A stretch of DNA of 64,000 bases, taken from NCBI GenBank assembly GCA_963702835.1, contig OY969762.1, positions 558,001 through 622,000 of the forward strand, written 5' to 3'. The notes under the pieces were generated by a model. It saw nothing but the letters and a program-made list of their open reading frames with translations. It had not been told where the DNA came from and made no database searches. The stretch's first letter is position 1; every line of letters starts with the position of its first letter. The translations under genes were made by a program, and so were the position numbers. This DNA comes from JAFGAV01 sp041479055. Its GTDB lineage: Bacteria; Acidobacteriota; Aminicenantia; Aminicenantales; JAFGAV01. This document shows, piece after piece, positions 44,237-53,814 of this stretch.

Positions 44237-44422
44237 GAGGAATATCTCGGCAATTGTTCCGAACCGAAATTTGTTCGAGCAGGCATTCTAGCTCGTCGTT
44301 TCCGTCCATTCCTGCATAAGTACATTGAAGCTCTACTCGGCCGGATTGCGTATGGAAGCATCTCCGATCCCGTTCCTCTTATTGAATGGACAATCTTGAA
44401 AGAGGAGATGCTGGCCTGGTAG
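44237..44422 (+). pseudogene. Start-less ORF fragment of unknown origin
   Basis: Immediately after the previous stop, frame +2 stays open for 61 codons with convincing protein texture (EEYLGNCSEPKFVRAGILAR; RPFLHKYIEALLGRIAYGSI; DPVPLIEWTILKEEMLAW) and then stops, but no start codon or ribosome site exists. It looks like the C-terminal end of a lost gene. No family recognised. Confidence 0.35.
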
Positions 44423-44500
44423 GCCTCCAGGATGTAGGCCTGAGCCCGACATGTTATAATAAGTGCCGTTCGGTTTAGCGCCTGGCGCTGGAGGAGCGGA

Positions 44501-45622
44501 ATGTTCAAGCGCAAATGGCGCGTGGCCAGAATCTTCGGCATCACCATCAATATCGACCCGAGCTGGCTGGTCATCTTCATTTTTTTCACTTGGAGTTTGG
44601 CCGGCTACTATTTTCCCCAGAATTATCCTCATTGGTCGAAGGGGCTGGCCTGGGGCCTGGGTCTTCTGACCAGCCTGCTCATCTTCATCTCGGTCTTGAT
44701 TCATGAACTGACCCATTCCCTGGTGGCTCGGCAGCAGGGCTATGAAGTGTCCGATATCACCCTGTTCCTGCTGGGCGGAGTGGCTCAGATTCGCGAAGAA
44801 CCGGACGAGCCTCTCAAGGAGTTCGGCATGGCCGTGGTCGGGCCGGTGTCCAGTTTCATCCTGGCCGGCATTTTCTTCGGCCTGTCCGTGCTCCTGAGCC
44901 AGGTCAGTCAACCCTTATCGGCTTCAGCCTTTTACCTGGCTATCATCAACGCCGGCCTGGCCGTCTTCAACCTTCTGCCCGGCTTCCCCTTGGACGGAGG
45001 CCGCGTCCTCCGGGCCATAGCCTGGAAGATCACCGGCGACTTGAAGAAAGCGACGCGCCTGGCTTCGCTGGTCGGCCAAGCCGTGGCCTTCCTGCTCATT
45101 GCCGCCGGCTTTCTCCAGATTCTGCGCGGCCAATTCTCCGGCCTGTGGCTCATCCTTATCGGCTTGTTCCTGCAGAGCGCGGCCGCCCGCGGCTATGAGC
45201 AGGCCGTGGTCCGGAGCCTGCTCCAGGGAGTCAAGGCCAAGGACCTGATGTCCACCGAGTTCAGCACGGTCCCGGCCGGCCTAACCATCCAGGCCCTGGT
45301 GGATGACTTCGTCCTGCACCGCAAGGAGCGTGTCTTCCTGGTCATGGACCAGGAGAGCGGCCTGCAGGGCATCATCTGTCTGGAAGATATCAAAGCCACC
45401 CCTAAAGAGAACTGGCCCTGGGCGCGGGTACGGGACGTCATGACGCCCAAAGAGAAGCTGGAGGCTGTTTCCCCCGATGCTGACGGCAGCCAGGTTCTGG
45501 CCAGCCTGACCAGCCGAGACATCAATCAGGTTCCGGTTATGGACGGTGACCGTCTGGCCGGCATCATCTGCCGGACGGACCTCCTGCGTTTCATCCAGCT
45601 CAAGACGGAGCTTAAACTTTAG
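44501..45622 (+). CDS. Site-2 protease-family membrane metalloprotease with CBS domains
   Basis: 373 residues. S2P/M50 protease: HELTH at residues 68-72 in the third helix and NLLPGFPLDGGRVLRA near 155-170 supply the zinc ligands; about six membrane helices. The C-terminal 130 residues hold a CBS pair (VKAKDLMSTEFSTVPAGLTI; RVRDVMTPKEKLEAVSPDAD). Intramembrane cleavage of unknown substrates, possibly anti-sigma factors, regulated by nucleotide binding at CBS. A TATAAT box lies at about 44453. Intact, next to the broken nth. Confidence 0.92.
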   Translation: MFKRKWRVARIFGITINIDPSWLVIFIFFTWSLAGYYFPQNYPHWSKGLAWGLGLLTSLLIFISVLIHELTHSLVARQQGYEVSDITLFLLGGVAQIREEPDEPLKEFGMAVVGPVSSFILAGIFFGLSVLLSQVSQPLSASAFYLAIINAGLAVFNLLPGFPLDGGRVLRAIAWKITGDLKKATRLASLVGQAVAFLLIAAGFLQILRGQFSGLWLILIGLFLQSAAARGYEQAVVRSLLQGVKAKDLMSTEFSTVPAGLTIQALVDDFVLHRKERVFLVMDQESGLQGIICLEDIKATPKENWPWARVRDVMTPKEKLEAVSPDADGSQVLASLTSRDINQVPVMDGDRLAGIICRTDLLRFIQLKTELKL

Positions 45623-45632
45623 AGGAGTCGGC

Positions 45633-46315
45633 TTGGAAAGCGCCAAAAAGAGGATCGGCCCCACTCATCCGCATCCTGCGCCGCACCTATCCGCGCAGCC
45701 ACACCGCTCTCGCCTTCCGCACGCCCCTCCAGATGCTGGTGGCCACCATCCTGTCCGCCCAGTGCACCGATGAGCGGGTCAACCGGCTGACGCCGCCGCT
45801 GTTCGCCAAATATAAAACCGCGGCCGATTTCGCCTCGGCCGACCCGAGGGAGCTGGAAGCGGCCATCCGGCCGGCCGGTTTCTTCCGCAACAAGGCCCGC
45901 TCCATCATCGGGGCCAGCCGCAAGATCGTCTCCGACTTCAACGGCCGGGTGCCGGACACCATGGAGGAGCTCCTGACCCTGCCCGGGGTGGCCCGCAAGA
46001 CGGCCAACATCGTCCTGTCTTCGGCCTACGGCAAGGCGGAAGGCATCGCCGTGGACGTGCATGTGGCGCGTCTGGCCGGACGCTTGGGCCTGAGCCGGGA
46101 GAGGGTTCCGGTGAAGATCGAGCGGGATTTGCTCAAGATCGTGCCGCGGCAGGCATTGGCTGGATTTCAATTACATGCTGGTCAACCATGGCCGGGCCGT
46201 CTGCCGGGCCCGCCGGCCGCGCTGCGGCGAGTGTCCGCTCAGCCGGCTGTGCCCTTCGGCCGGAAAATTCGAGGTCAAGCCGAAGGCTGCTCAAAAAAAG
46301 AAGAAAAAGAAGTGA
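45633..46315 (+). pseudogene. nth: Endonuclease III, two frameshifts
   Basis: Start TTG 45633 after AGAGGAG. One extra base near 45668 and another near 46152 break an otherwise typical Nth: TPLQMLVATILSAQCTDERV, LPGVARKTANIVLSSAYGKA (HhH motif), VDVHVARLAGRLGLS (catalytic Asp), and after the second shift HWLDFNYMLVNHGRAVC with the 4Fe-4S loop C-x6-C-x2-C-x5-C. Lys of GVARKTA is the catalytic residue. Every residue pattern is preserved apart from the indels. DNA glycosylase/AP lyase for oxidised pyrimidines. Confidence 0.85.
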
Positions 46316-46339
46316 GAGTCCAGGGGGCAAGGGAGCGCC

Positions 46340-47358
46340 GTGCTTAAGGAGGCCGTTCTGTGGAGGGCTGAGCCGGAGAACCGGGTCGTCTGCGACCTGT
46401 GCAGCCACCGCTGCCGGATCGCCGTCGGCAAGTTCGGGATTGCGGCGTCCGGGAGAACCGGGCCGGAGCGCTGTGGACTCATGCTTACGGCGAGGTCATC
46501 GCCGCCCACGTGGACCCCATCGAAAAGAAGCCGCTCTATCATTTCTTCCCGGGTACCACGTCCTTCTCCCTCGCCGCGGCCGGATGCAATTTCCGCTGCG
46601 CCTTCTGCCAGAACTGGGAGATCTCCCAGAGCCGCGTCCGCGACGAGGGCGGCGGGCCGGAAGCCAGCCGCTCGCCCGAGGAGAGGTCCGTGACGGCTGG
46701 CCAAGGCCTACGGCTGCCGGAGCATCTCCTACACCTACACCGAGCCGACGATCTTTTTCGAGTATGCCGCCGACACCGGCCGCCTGGCCAAGGCCGGGCC
46801 TGGCCAACAATTTCGTCACCAACGGCTACATGACGGCCGGAGGCGCTGGAGGCCATCGGCCCGAGTGGCTGGACGCCGGCCAACGTGGACCTCAAGGCTT
46901 TCCGCGATGAGACCTACAAGGAGGTCTGCGGAGCCCGGCTGGAACCCGTGCTGGAGTCCATCCGCCTGATGCGGGCGGCTGGGATATGGGTTGAAGTGAC
47001 GACGCTGGTGGTGCCCGGCCTGAATGACGGGACCGGACGAACTGCGCGACATCGCCCGCTTCCTGGCCGGGGTGGGCCGGGACATTCCCTGGCATATCAG
47101 CCGTTTCCATCCCGACTATCAAATACACCGAAGCGCGGCCGACGCCGGTCGAGACGCTGCGGCGGGCTACGCCATCGGAAAGGAAGAAGGCCTTCATTAT
47201 GTATATATAGGGAATATCCTGGGCGAGTCGGAGGACACGATCTGTCCGAAATGCGGGACAGCCCTCATCAAGCGCCGCGGCTTCTCGGTTTCGGCCAGAA
47301 GGTCAGTGATGGCCGATGTCCGAAGTGCGGAGCGGAAATTGCGGGCAAATTTAATTAA
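46340..47358 (+). pseudogene. amrS: AmmeMemoRadiSam system radical SAM enzyme, many frameshifts
   Basis: Starts at GTG 46340: MLKEAVLWRAEPENRVVCDL, CSHRCRIAVGKFG, then in shifted frames VIAAHVDPIEKKPLYHFFPG, AAAGCNFRCAFCQNWEISQS (the CxxxCxxC radical SAM site), SISYTYTEPTIFFEYA, NNFVTNGYMTA, NVDLKAFRDETYKEVCGARL, RFLAGVGRDIPWHISRFHPD, YVYIGNILGE, ICPKCGTALIKRRGF, RCPKCGAEIAGKF. At least eight single-base shifts. Order of motifs matches AmrS; the amrA and amrB partners are absent here. Confidence 0.8.
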
Positions 47359-47421
47359 TTTCAAGCGGGGTTGCTATATCGCCGTTCATCCTCCGAAAAT
47401 AGGTAGACTTGCCAACATAAA

Positions 47422-47857
47422 ATGAAGAAAATGGAGCGCTACCGGTTTCTGGATCACACCGCCGACGCCAAGTTCCAGGCTTTCGGCGCGACGCTCGAGG
47501 AGGCCTTCGCCAACGCCGCCCTGGCCGTGGCCTCGCTGATGTGGGATTGGGCCGGTCGAGCCCGAGAACGTCCGCTCCCCGTTCGGGTCGAGGGCCGGGA
47601 CCTCGAGCAGCTTCTTTATAATTTCTGGAGGAGATCCTCTTATCTATTCGAAACGCGGAATTTTCTCCTGGCCGCGGTTGAGGATATTACGATCGAGGAA
47701 GACGACGAGGGTACCGCCTGGAGGCCGATTTTCCGGGGGGATACGGATCCGGCCCAGTATGAGATCTTCGGCGAGGTCAAAGCGGTCACTTATAACGAGA
47801 TGAGAATCGAGGACAAGGCCGCGAGCCGCTGGCGTCCAAGTCGTGGTCGACCTGTGA
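47422..47857 (+). pseudogene. Archease (RtcB activator), frameshifted
   Basis: MERYRFLDHTADAKFQAFGA and LEEAFANAALAVASLMWDW are the archease N-terminus with the metal-binding Asp. The frame is disturbed after MWDW and at NF-LEEILYLFETRNFLL (one base lost and one gained in the ORF), and the true end is AGVQVVVDL at 47857 in another frame. Archease stimulates RtcB guanylylation, and the gene lies 9 bp before rtcB, the standard partner order. Confidence 0.82.
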
Positions 47858-47866
47858 GGGGAGTCC

Positions 47867-49295
47867 ATGGAGCTCGAACGGATCAACGACAATACCTGGG
47901 AGATCCCCAGGCAGGGGGCGATGAAGGTCCCGGCCTCGATCTACGCCTCCGCAAAGCTCCTCGGAGACGTCAAGCGCGACAAGACCCTGGAGCAGGCGCG
48001 GAACGTCGCCTGCCTGCCGGGCATCCAGACGTATGTCCTACGTCATGCCCGACGCCCATCAGGGCTACGGGTTCCCGATCGGCGGGGTGGCCGCCTTCGA
48101 CATGGACGAGGGCATCATCTCGCCGGGAGGCGTGGGCTACGACATCAACTGCGGGGTCCGGCTGCTGCGGACGGACTTCACGGAAAACGACGTCCGGGCC
48201 AGGCGCAAGGAGCTTCTGGCCGAGATCTTCAAGGAAGTGCCGGCCGGGGTGGGCAAGGGCGGCGTGACCAAGCTCAGCCGGAGTGCCCTCAAGGATATTC
48301 TAGTCAAGGGCGCCGAATGGGCCGTGGAGAACGGCTACGGGTCCAAGGAAGACCTGCTCCGAGACCGAGGAAAACGGCCGGATGAAGGAGGCCGACTGGG
48401 GCCCCGTCTCGGAGCGAGCCATGGAACGGGGCATTTCCCAGCTCGGCACGCTGGGCGCCGGCAACCATTTTCTCGAGATCCAGAAGGTCGAGAAAATCTT
48501 TGTTAAGGATGTGGCCCAGGCCTTCGGCATCGACGAGGAAGGCCAGATCCTGGTCATGGTCCACTGCGGCAGCCGCGGCCTGGGCCACCAGGTGGCCTCG
48601 GACTACATCAAGGCGATGGAGGACCGCTTCGGAATAAAGGACCTGCCCGACCGGGAGCTCGTCCATGCGCCGGTGAGGTCGCCTCTGGGGCGGAAGTACT
48701 ACAAGGCCATGTGCCGCCGCGGTGAACTACGCTTTCGCCAACCGGCAGATGATCGCCCATTGGGTGCGGGACGTCTTTAAAAAGGTCCTGGGGAGCTCGG
48801 CCGGCATGCGGCAGGTCTATGATGTCTGCCACAATGTGGCCAAGATCGAGCGGCACAAGGTCGGCGGGCGTGGAAAAGGAGGTCTGCATCCACCGCAAGG
48901 GCGCGACGCGGAGCTTCGGGCCGGGCCGGCCGCGAGATTCCCGCGGACCTACCGAGCCGTCGGCCAGCCGGTCATCATCCCGGGCAGCATGGGGACGGCG
49001 TCCTACATCCTGGTCGGGACGCTGGAGGCCGAGGGGCTGAGCTTCAGCTCGACCGCCCACGGCGCCGGCCGGGTCATGTCCCGGCACGAGGCCATCCGCC
49101 GCTTCCGGGGCGAGCAGATCCGCGACGACCTGGCCGAAGAGGGGTATCGAGCTGCAGTCCACGAGCTGGAAGGGCGTGGCCGAAGAAGCCTCGGCCGCCT
49201 ACAAGGATGTGGACGAGGTGGTGCGCGTCTCCCACGAAGTCGGCCTGGGGCGGCTGGTGGCCAGGGTCGTCCCCGTGGGCGTGATGAAGGGATAA
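47867..49295 (+). pseudogene. rtcB: RNA ligase RtcB, about seven single-base insertions
   Basis: MELERINDNTWEIPRQGAMK opens the protein. In successive frames: YVMPDAHQGYGFPIGGVAAF, GGVGYDINCGVRLLR (metal Cys), TLGAGNHFLEIQ, MVHCGSRGLGHQVASDY (catalytic loop region), VNYAFANRQMIAHWVRDVF, EVCIHRKGATRSFGPG (guanylylated His is in the adjacent HRKGAT segment), PVIIPGSMGTASYILVGT, STAHGAGRVMSRHEA, VGLGRLVARVVPVGVMKG. Extra bases lie near 48034, 48360, 48713, 48868, 48932, 48951 and 49144. The restored length, ~475, is normal. Confidence 0.88.
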
Positions 49296-49310
49296 GTCTT
49301 TTAATCTTCG

Positions 49311-49362
49311 CTAAGAAGGCAGACCAGGACGGATATTCTCGCGGCAGGGCCAGCTACAATTC
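49311..49362 (-). repeat. Short duplicate of part of the class II glutamine amidotransferase gene
   Basis: About 50 bp match 61188-61240 inside the amidotransferase gene with few mismatches (shared AAGAAGGCAGACCAGG then CGGATATTC). It abuts the IS91 end at 49361, as if captured or left by a transposition event. Confidence 0.5.
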
Positions 49363-49605
49363 AGGTGGCCGCAGAGACCTCGGTCGAATATTTTTCATGA
49401 CCTTTTTTCAGAGCGGGTGGGAGGTCCGGATGAATTCCGCCGCACCGGGCACCTCTGACGCCTTCCGGGTCGCCCGTCCCCGTGCTCAAGCTGTCCTTGA
49501 CGTGTCCTGAGCTCTAATTTATGCTTCCCCACGATGGTTGGATGGGATTATCGAGGCGACAACGCGGCCGCGAACAGGCGTAGCCAAAAAGCAATTTCTT
49601 ATCCC
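49361..49605 (+). mobile_element. IS91-like 3'-end fragment
   Basis: Nearly identical to 54501-54735: the last transposase codons (ETSVEYFS) plus the ~200-bp non-coding end finishing AAAAGCAATTTCTTATCCC. The same terminal sequence also closes the copy at 58579, marking the element boundary. 49606-49748 otherwise holds only the short fragment listed next. Confidence 0.8.
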
Positions 49606-49610
49606 TCCGG

Positions 49611-49691
49611 ATGGCGGCGGATATGGCAAAAGACGCGGGTTTTAAGGAAATCGTCAAGATGCTGAGAGATAAACTTCAAAAAAACAAATAG
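49611..49691 (+). pseudogene. 26-codon gene-end fragment
   Basis: Reads MAADMAKDAGFKEIVKMLRD KLQKNK, resembling the last helix of an ankyrin-type repeat protein. It starts 6 bp after the IS91 end, so it is probably the tail of a gene cut by the element. Confidence 0.35.
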
Positions 49692-49748
49692 TCCCCACAA
49701 AACCATCATGGGTAAAATCGATCTATCTTTTGTACCGCAGGAGAAGTT

Positions 49749-50888
49749 ATGATGAAAAAAACAGCGATGATCGCCGGCATTTTTAGTTTGTTGGTCCTCG
49801 TCTCGTGTTCGCCAAAATCGGAAAAAATTGCCCTCCGGGGTTCTATTGAAACGTCACTGGGCAAGCTGGAAATGGTTGAAAAAAGAGCAGAAATCAAGGT
49901 CAGTGCCGATGTTAAGGAAAAAACCATCCGGCCGCAAGATGACGAGATTCTCTATGTTTTCACATTCAGGGGGAAAAAGGAAATCTCGAAAGGAGAAGAT
50001 GGCTTCCCGCTTATTGACTCCGCGGGACATTATTATCTTCCTGTTTTCGAGGGCACATTCGGTACTGACGGTATCCTATCCTACAAAGGATGGATCTGGA
50101 ACGGCGAGGCACTAGGCAAGGATGGGAAGTTAGTGTTTGTTGGGACGATTAAACTTCCACTTCCGCAGGTCACACTGGTCTACTTGATCCCCAAATCGGT
50201 CAAGGATCTGGCTTTTATAGACGAAAAAGACCAAGGGCGGGCGTATTTCATCATCGGCAAGTCGGAAAAAGAGTTTCAGATGGCCATGCCGGTCCCTCCA
50301 GCGACTGCTTCTCTCCCCAAAAAATATGAAGTCTATGAGGGATTTGGAGGATTTGCAGGAGGAGCGGAAGGAATTCCCGATTTGGAAACACGGCAATCCT
50401 GGTGGAGCTTCGGGATCGCCCGCTGGCGCTTTCAAGATTCGATCTGGGCCAGGCTCCTGCCCCGTCAGGAATTCGACTCCCCGGCCGGGCCCGGATATCA
50501 GTTCGTCTCCGTCGAACTCCGTGTCAAATATTCCGGGGATGTCACATCGGCTCTCGATGCCAACGACATTATCCTTGTGGATCAGACATCCGATGAATAT
50601 CGCCAGATCGGGGTCGATCGCATCTCTCAAAATGATAAGTTGAATCCCGGGGAAACGGACATAAACTCCGGATTTTATGGAGATTCCATGAAGTTTTACA
50701 TTTATTCCAACGCACATGGAGATACCTTCAAATTTTACATCAATCAAACATCTCCAACAGACTTTGGTGAGATCACAATGAAAATCGGCAAACCCGCCGG
50801 GAGATTCGTCATGGTTTTCGAGGTTCCCAAGGGGAAAACCGGGCTGAAACTCAGGCTCTTTGGATCCAGAATCTTGAATCTGGAGTAG
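49749..50888 (+). CDS. Putative lipoprotein of unknown function
   Basis: 379 residues (ATG 49749 or 49752). Lipoprotein signal MMKKTAMIAGIFSLLVLVSC with the lipobox LVSC (Cys20), followed by a beta-rich body; near residues 250-310 EFDSPAGPGYQFVSVELRVK and DIILVDQTSDEYRQ resemble the DUF4352 immunoglobulin-like fold. GC content is lower than the surrounding core genes. Flanked on both sides by IS91 remnants, which suggests it is cargo of that island. AGGAGAAG precedes the start. Confidence 0.75.
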   Translation: MMKKTAMIAGIFSLLVLVSCSPKSEKIALRGSIETSLGKLEMVEKRAEIKVSADVKEKTIRPQDDEILYVFTFRGKKEISKGEDGFPLIDSAGHYYLPVFEGTFGTDGILSYKGWIWNGEALGKDGKLVFVGTIKLPLPQVTLVYLIPKSVKDLAFIDEKDQGRAYFIIGKSEKEFQMAMPVPPATASLPKKYEVYEGFGGFAGGAEGIPDLETRQSWWSFGIARWRFQDSIWARLLPRQEFDSPAGPGYQFVSVELRVKYSGDVTSALDANDIILVDQTSDEYRQIGVDRISQNDKLNPGETDINSGFYGDSMKFYIYSNAHGDTFKFYINQTSPTDFGEITMKIGKPAGRFVMVFEVPKGKTGLKLRLFGSRILNLE

Positions 50889-50979
50889 GGATAATTGAAA
50901 TCAGATCAATTGGAATGCGAGAAAGCGAAAGGCAAGGTAATTTATGCAATCCTTCCACTTTTTTCTAGGATAAGAATTT

Positions 50980-51595
50980 TATTTGGAGTTCATCGCCCGG
51001 GTGACCTCGCATATCCCCGACAAAGAGCAGGTCATGGTTCGTTACTATGGGCTTTACGCCAATGCCCACCGGGGAAAGGTGCGGAAGGCGGTCGTTTCTC
51101 CGCTGACGCTGCGGATGAGCGAGGAGGATCGGAAGCCGGTCCCTTCTAAGGGCTGGGCGGCCATGATCCGGAAGGTCTACGAGGTCGACCCGATGATCTG
51201 TCCCAAGTGCAGGGGCACGATGAAGGTCGTGGCCATCATCACGGATTATGCCGCCGTGGACCGGATCATCGACCACCTCAAACTGACGTTCGTGGCCGAG
51301 AAGCCGCCGCCGTCGCGCGTCATCGAGCAGGTCGCTCTGATGGCGGCCGAGGAGCGGGTCGAGTATTTTTAAGGACAGGCGATTTCGAGAGGGACGGGAA
51401 GTCTATCGTCTTTTGGAGTATTTCGCGGTCGTCCGGAACGATGATCCGGCCGGAGGGCGTGAATTGGAGCCATTCCTCGTTCTGACATCGATTCACGGCC
51501 GGGATTATCCTCTTTACGCGAGGGGAGGTATTGATACCGAGCTTTTTAGGAAGGAATGTCGCGAAGAGCGAAAAAGCAAATTCTTATCCCCCGAG
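50980..51595 (+). mobile_element. IS91-family remnant (transposase C-terminus plus end)
   Basis: 50983-51372 encodes 129 codons of an IS91-type transposase C-terminus: EFIARVTSHIPDKEQVMVRY, YGLYANAHRGK, CPKCRGTMKVVAIITDYAAV and DRIIDHLKLTFVAEKPPP. The following ~220 bp end in AAAAAGCAAATTCTTATCC like the other copies. The N-terminal HUH nuclease part is missing. Confidence 0.85.
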
Positions 51596-51671
51596 TGACG
51601 CTCCGCGTGGAGAGGGCCGGAAGACGGAGCTTGTCCGGCCAAAATCCCCGACCCGGCCGCCCGGCTCCCGC

Positions 51672-53489
51672 TCAGGCCGCGTTGCGGCCCGCGCGCTTCC
51701 TTTCCTTGAAGTCGAGGATTTTCTTGCGCATGCGGAGGGACTGCGGTGTGACCTCGAGCAATTCGTCGTCGTTGATATAATCTATGAACTGATCCAGGGC
51801 CATCTTGACGGGCACATCGATCTTGGCGGCGACATCCGAGGTGGAGGAGCGCATGTTGGTGAGGTGCTTCTCCTTGGTGGGATTGACCTTCAGGTCCTCG
51901 TCGCGCATGGTTTCGCCGACAATCTGGCCGACGTAGACTTTGTCCCCGGGCGACACGAACAGGCGGCCGCGGTCCTGGATGTTCGCCACGGCATAGGTGG
52001 CCACGATTCCGGTGCGATCGGATACCAGGACGCCGTTGCGGCGCCCGGCGATCTTCCCCGCCCACTCGCGGTAGCCGAGATAGGTATGGGCCATGACGCC
52101 GTTACCCTTGGTCTGGCTCAGGAATTCCGAACGGAAACCGAACAGGCCCCGCAGGGGGACGGTGAAGGTCAGCCGGAGGTAAGTCCCCTTGAGGTCGATC
52201 ATCCTCTGCATCAGGCCCCGGCGTTCGCCCAGCATGGAGATGACGGCGCCGGCATTCTCCTTCGGCACATCCAGCACCAGGGTCTCGTAGGGCTCGAGGA
52301 CATTGTCGCCTTCCCGGCGGGTGATCACCTGGGGCATCGAGACTTGGAATTCGTAACCCTCGCGGCGCATCTGTTCGATGAGGACGGCCAGCTGCAGCTC
52401 GCCGCGTCCGGCGACGGTGAACCGTTCCGGCGAATCATTCCATTCGACGGCGATGGAGACGTTCGTGCGCAATTCCTTTTGGACCCGCTCCCTCAGCTTG
52501 CTGGAGGTGACGTATTTGCCCTCCCGGCCGCCAAACGGGCTGTTGTTGACCATGAACATCATGGACACGGTGGGCGGCTCGATGAAGAGGAGGTCCAGAC
52601 GGATGGGCCTCTCGGGGTCCCCGATGGAGTCGCCGATGGTTATGGCGGGGATGCCGGCGAAAGCGAAGATCTCGCCCGCCTCGACGGCCGTCGTTTCCTT
52701 GCGTTCCAACCCTTCGAAGACGAACAGCTTCTGGATCTGTCCCGGGGCCTGCTTGTCGCCCTCGGAAAAGACCACGATCTTGTCGCCGGGCTCGATCCGC
52801 CCGCCGAAAAGCCGGCCGATGCCCAGACGGCCGATGTAGTCGTCGTGGGCGATATTGGTGACCAGGGCCGACATCGGACTCTTCCGGTCGTAGTCGGGAG
52901 ACGGCACTTTCTTGAGAATGGTCTGGAAGAGCGGGATCAAATCCTGGGTTGGGCTGTCGAGGTCAAGGGCCGCCTGGCCTTCCCGGCCCGACGCGTAAAC
53001 GACGGGAAAATCCAGCTGTTCCTCGCTCGCCTCCAACTCGACGAACAGGTCGAAGGTCTCGTTGATGACCTCCTGGATCCGGGCGTCCTGGCGGTCGATC
53101 TTGTTGATGACGACGATCGGCCGGAGGTCGAGCTCCAGGGCCTTCTTAAGCACGAACCTGGTCTGCGGCATGGGGCCTTCGGAGGCGTCGATGAGCAGGA
53201 GGACGCCGTCGACCATCCGGAGGACGCGCTCGACTTCCCCGCCGAAGTCGGAGTGGCCCGGCGTGTCGACGATGTTGATTTTAACGCCCTTCCAGACGAG
53301 CGACATATTCTTAGAGACGATGGTGATGCCGCGCTCGCGCTCGAGGTCGCCGGAATCGAGAATGCAGTCGCCCATCTGGTCGATATTGCGGAACAATTTG
53401 CACTGCCGCATCATGGCGTCGACCAGGGTTGTCTTGCCGTGGTCGACGTGGGCGATGAGGGCGACGTTGCGGATGTCTTTTCTATGCAC
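51672..53489 (-). CDS. typA: Translational GTPase TypA/BipA
   Basis: 605 residues. G1 AHVDHGKTTLVDAM, G2/switch ERERGITIVSKN, G3 DTPGHSDFGGEVER, G4 VVINKIDRQDAR, then EF-G-like domains and the BipA-specific C-terminus (FRSEFLSQTKGNGVMAHTYL; GNGVM). Ribosome-associated GTPase needed for assembly or stress adaptation. Core-like composition although both sides are IS91 debris, so insertions have accumulated around a housekeeping gene. A TATAAT box for it lies at about 53541-53546 (minus). Confidence 0.97.
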   Translation of the reverse strand: MHRKDIRNVALIAHVDHGKTTLVDAMMRQCKLFRNIDQMGDCILDSGDLERERGITIVSKNMSLVWKGVKINIVDTPGHSDFGGEVERVLRMVDGVLLLIDASEGPMPQTRFVLKKALELDLRPIVVINKIDRQDARIQEVINETFDLFVELEASEEQLDFPVVYASGREGQAALDLDSPTQDLIPLFQTILKKVPSPDYDRKSPMSALVTNIAHDDYIGRLGIGRLFGGRIEPGDKIVVFSEGDKQAPGQIQKLFVFEGLERKETTAVEAGEIFAFAGIPAITIGDSIGDPERPIRLDLLFIEPPTVSMMFMVNNSPFGGREGKYVTSSKLRERVQKELRTNVSIAVEWNDSPERFTVAGRGELQLAVLIEQMRREGYEFQVSMPQVITRREGDNVLEPYETLVLDVPKENAGAVISMLGERRGLMQRMIDLKGTYLRLTFTVPLRGLFGFRSEFLSQTKGNGVMAHTYLGYREWAGKIAGRRNGVLVSDRTGIVATYAVANIQDRGRLFVSPGDKVYVGQIVGETMRDEDLKVNPTKEKHLTNMRSSTSDVAAKIDVPVKMALDQFIDYINDDELLEVTPQSLRMRKKILDFKERKRAGRNAA

Positions 53490-53814
53490 GAAAGCTCCTG
53501 GAGGTCGGTTGTCCGTCCGGAATGAACGGACGTAATTTCGTATTATAACCCATAGACCTAATCGAGCCCAGACTTATCTCGGTGGGGGGGTCGTTTCCGT
53601 GGAAATTCTAATCGATAATCTTCGCTATATTTCGCCGTTTCCATTCTCCTGGTCAAGCGTTAACGCCGGTTGACGTTTTCTGGACTTGATTCACCCTTCC
53701 GGGCCGGGACTCTTCCCGTTCTTTCAGGGAGAAGTGGTCATATCCGCGGCGATGGCCCATTTCTTGAGGCTCTTCTCGCGCCATGGCGGGAGTCTATGGT
53801 CCCCGGCATCCGGA

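Noticed and set aside
51413..51598. 61-codon ORF after the IS91 transposase stop
   Set aside because: Lies in the non-coding end of the element and has no ribosome site or family match.
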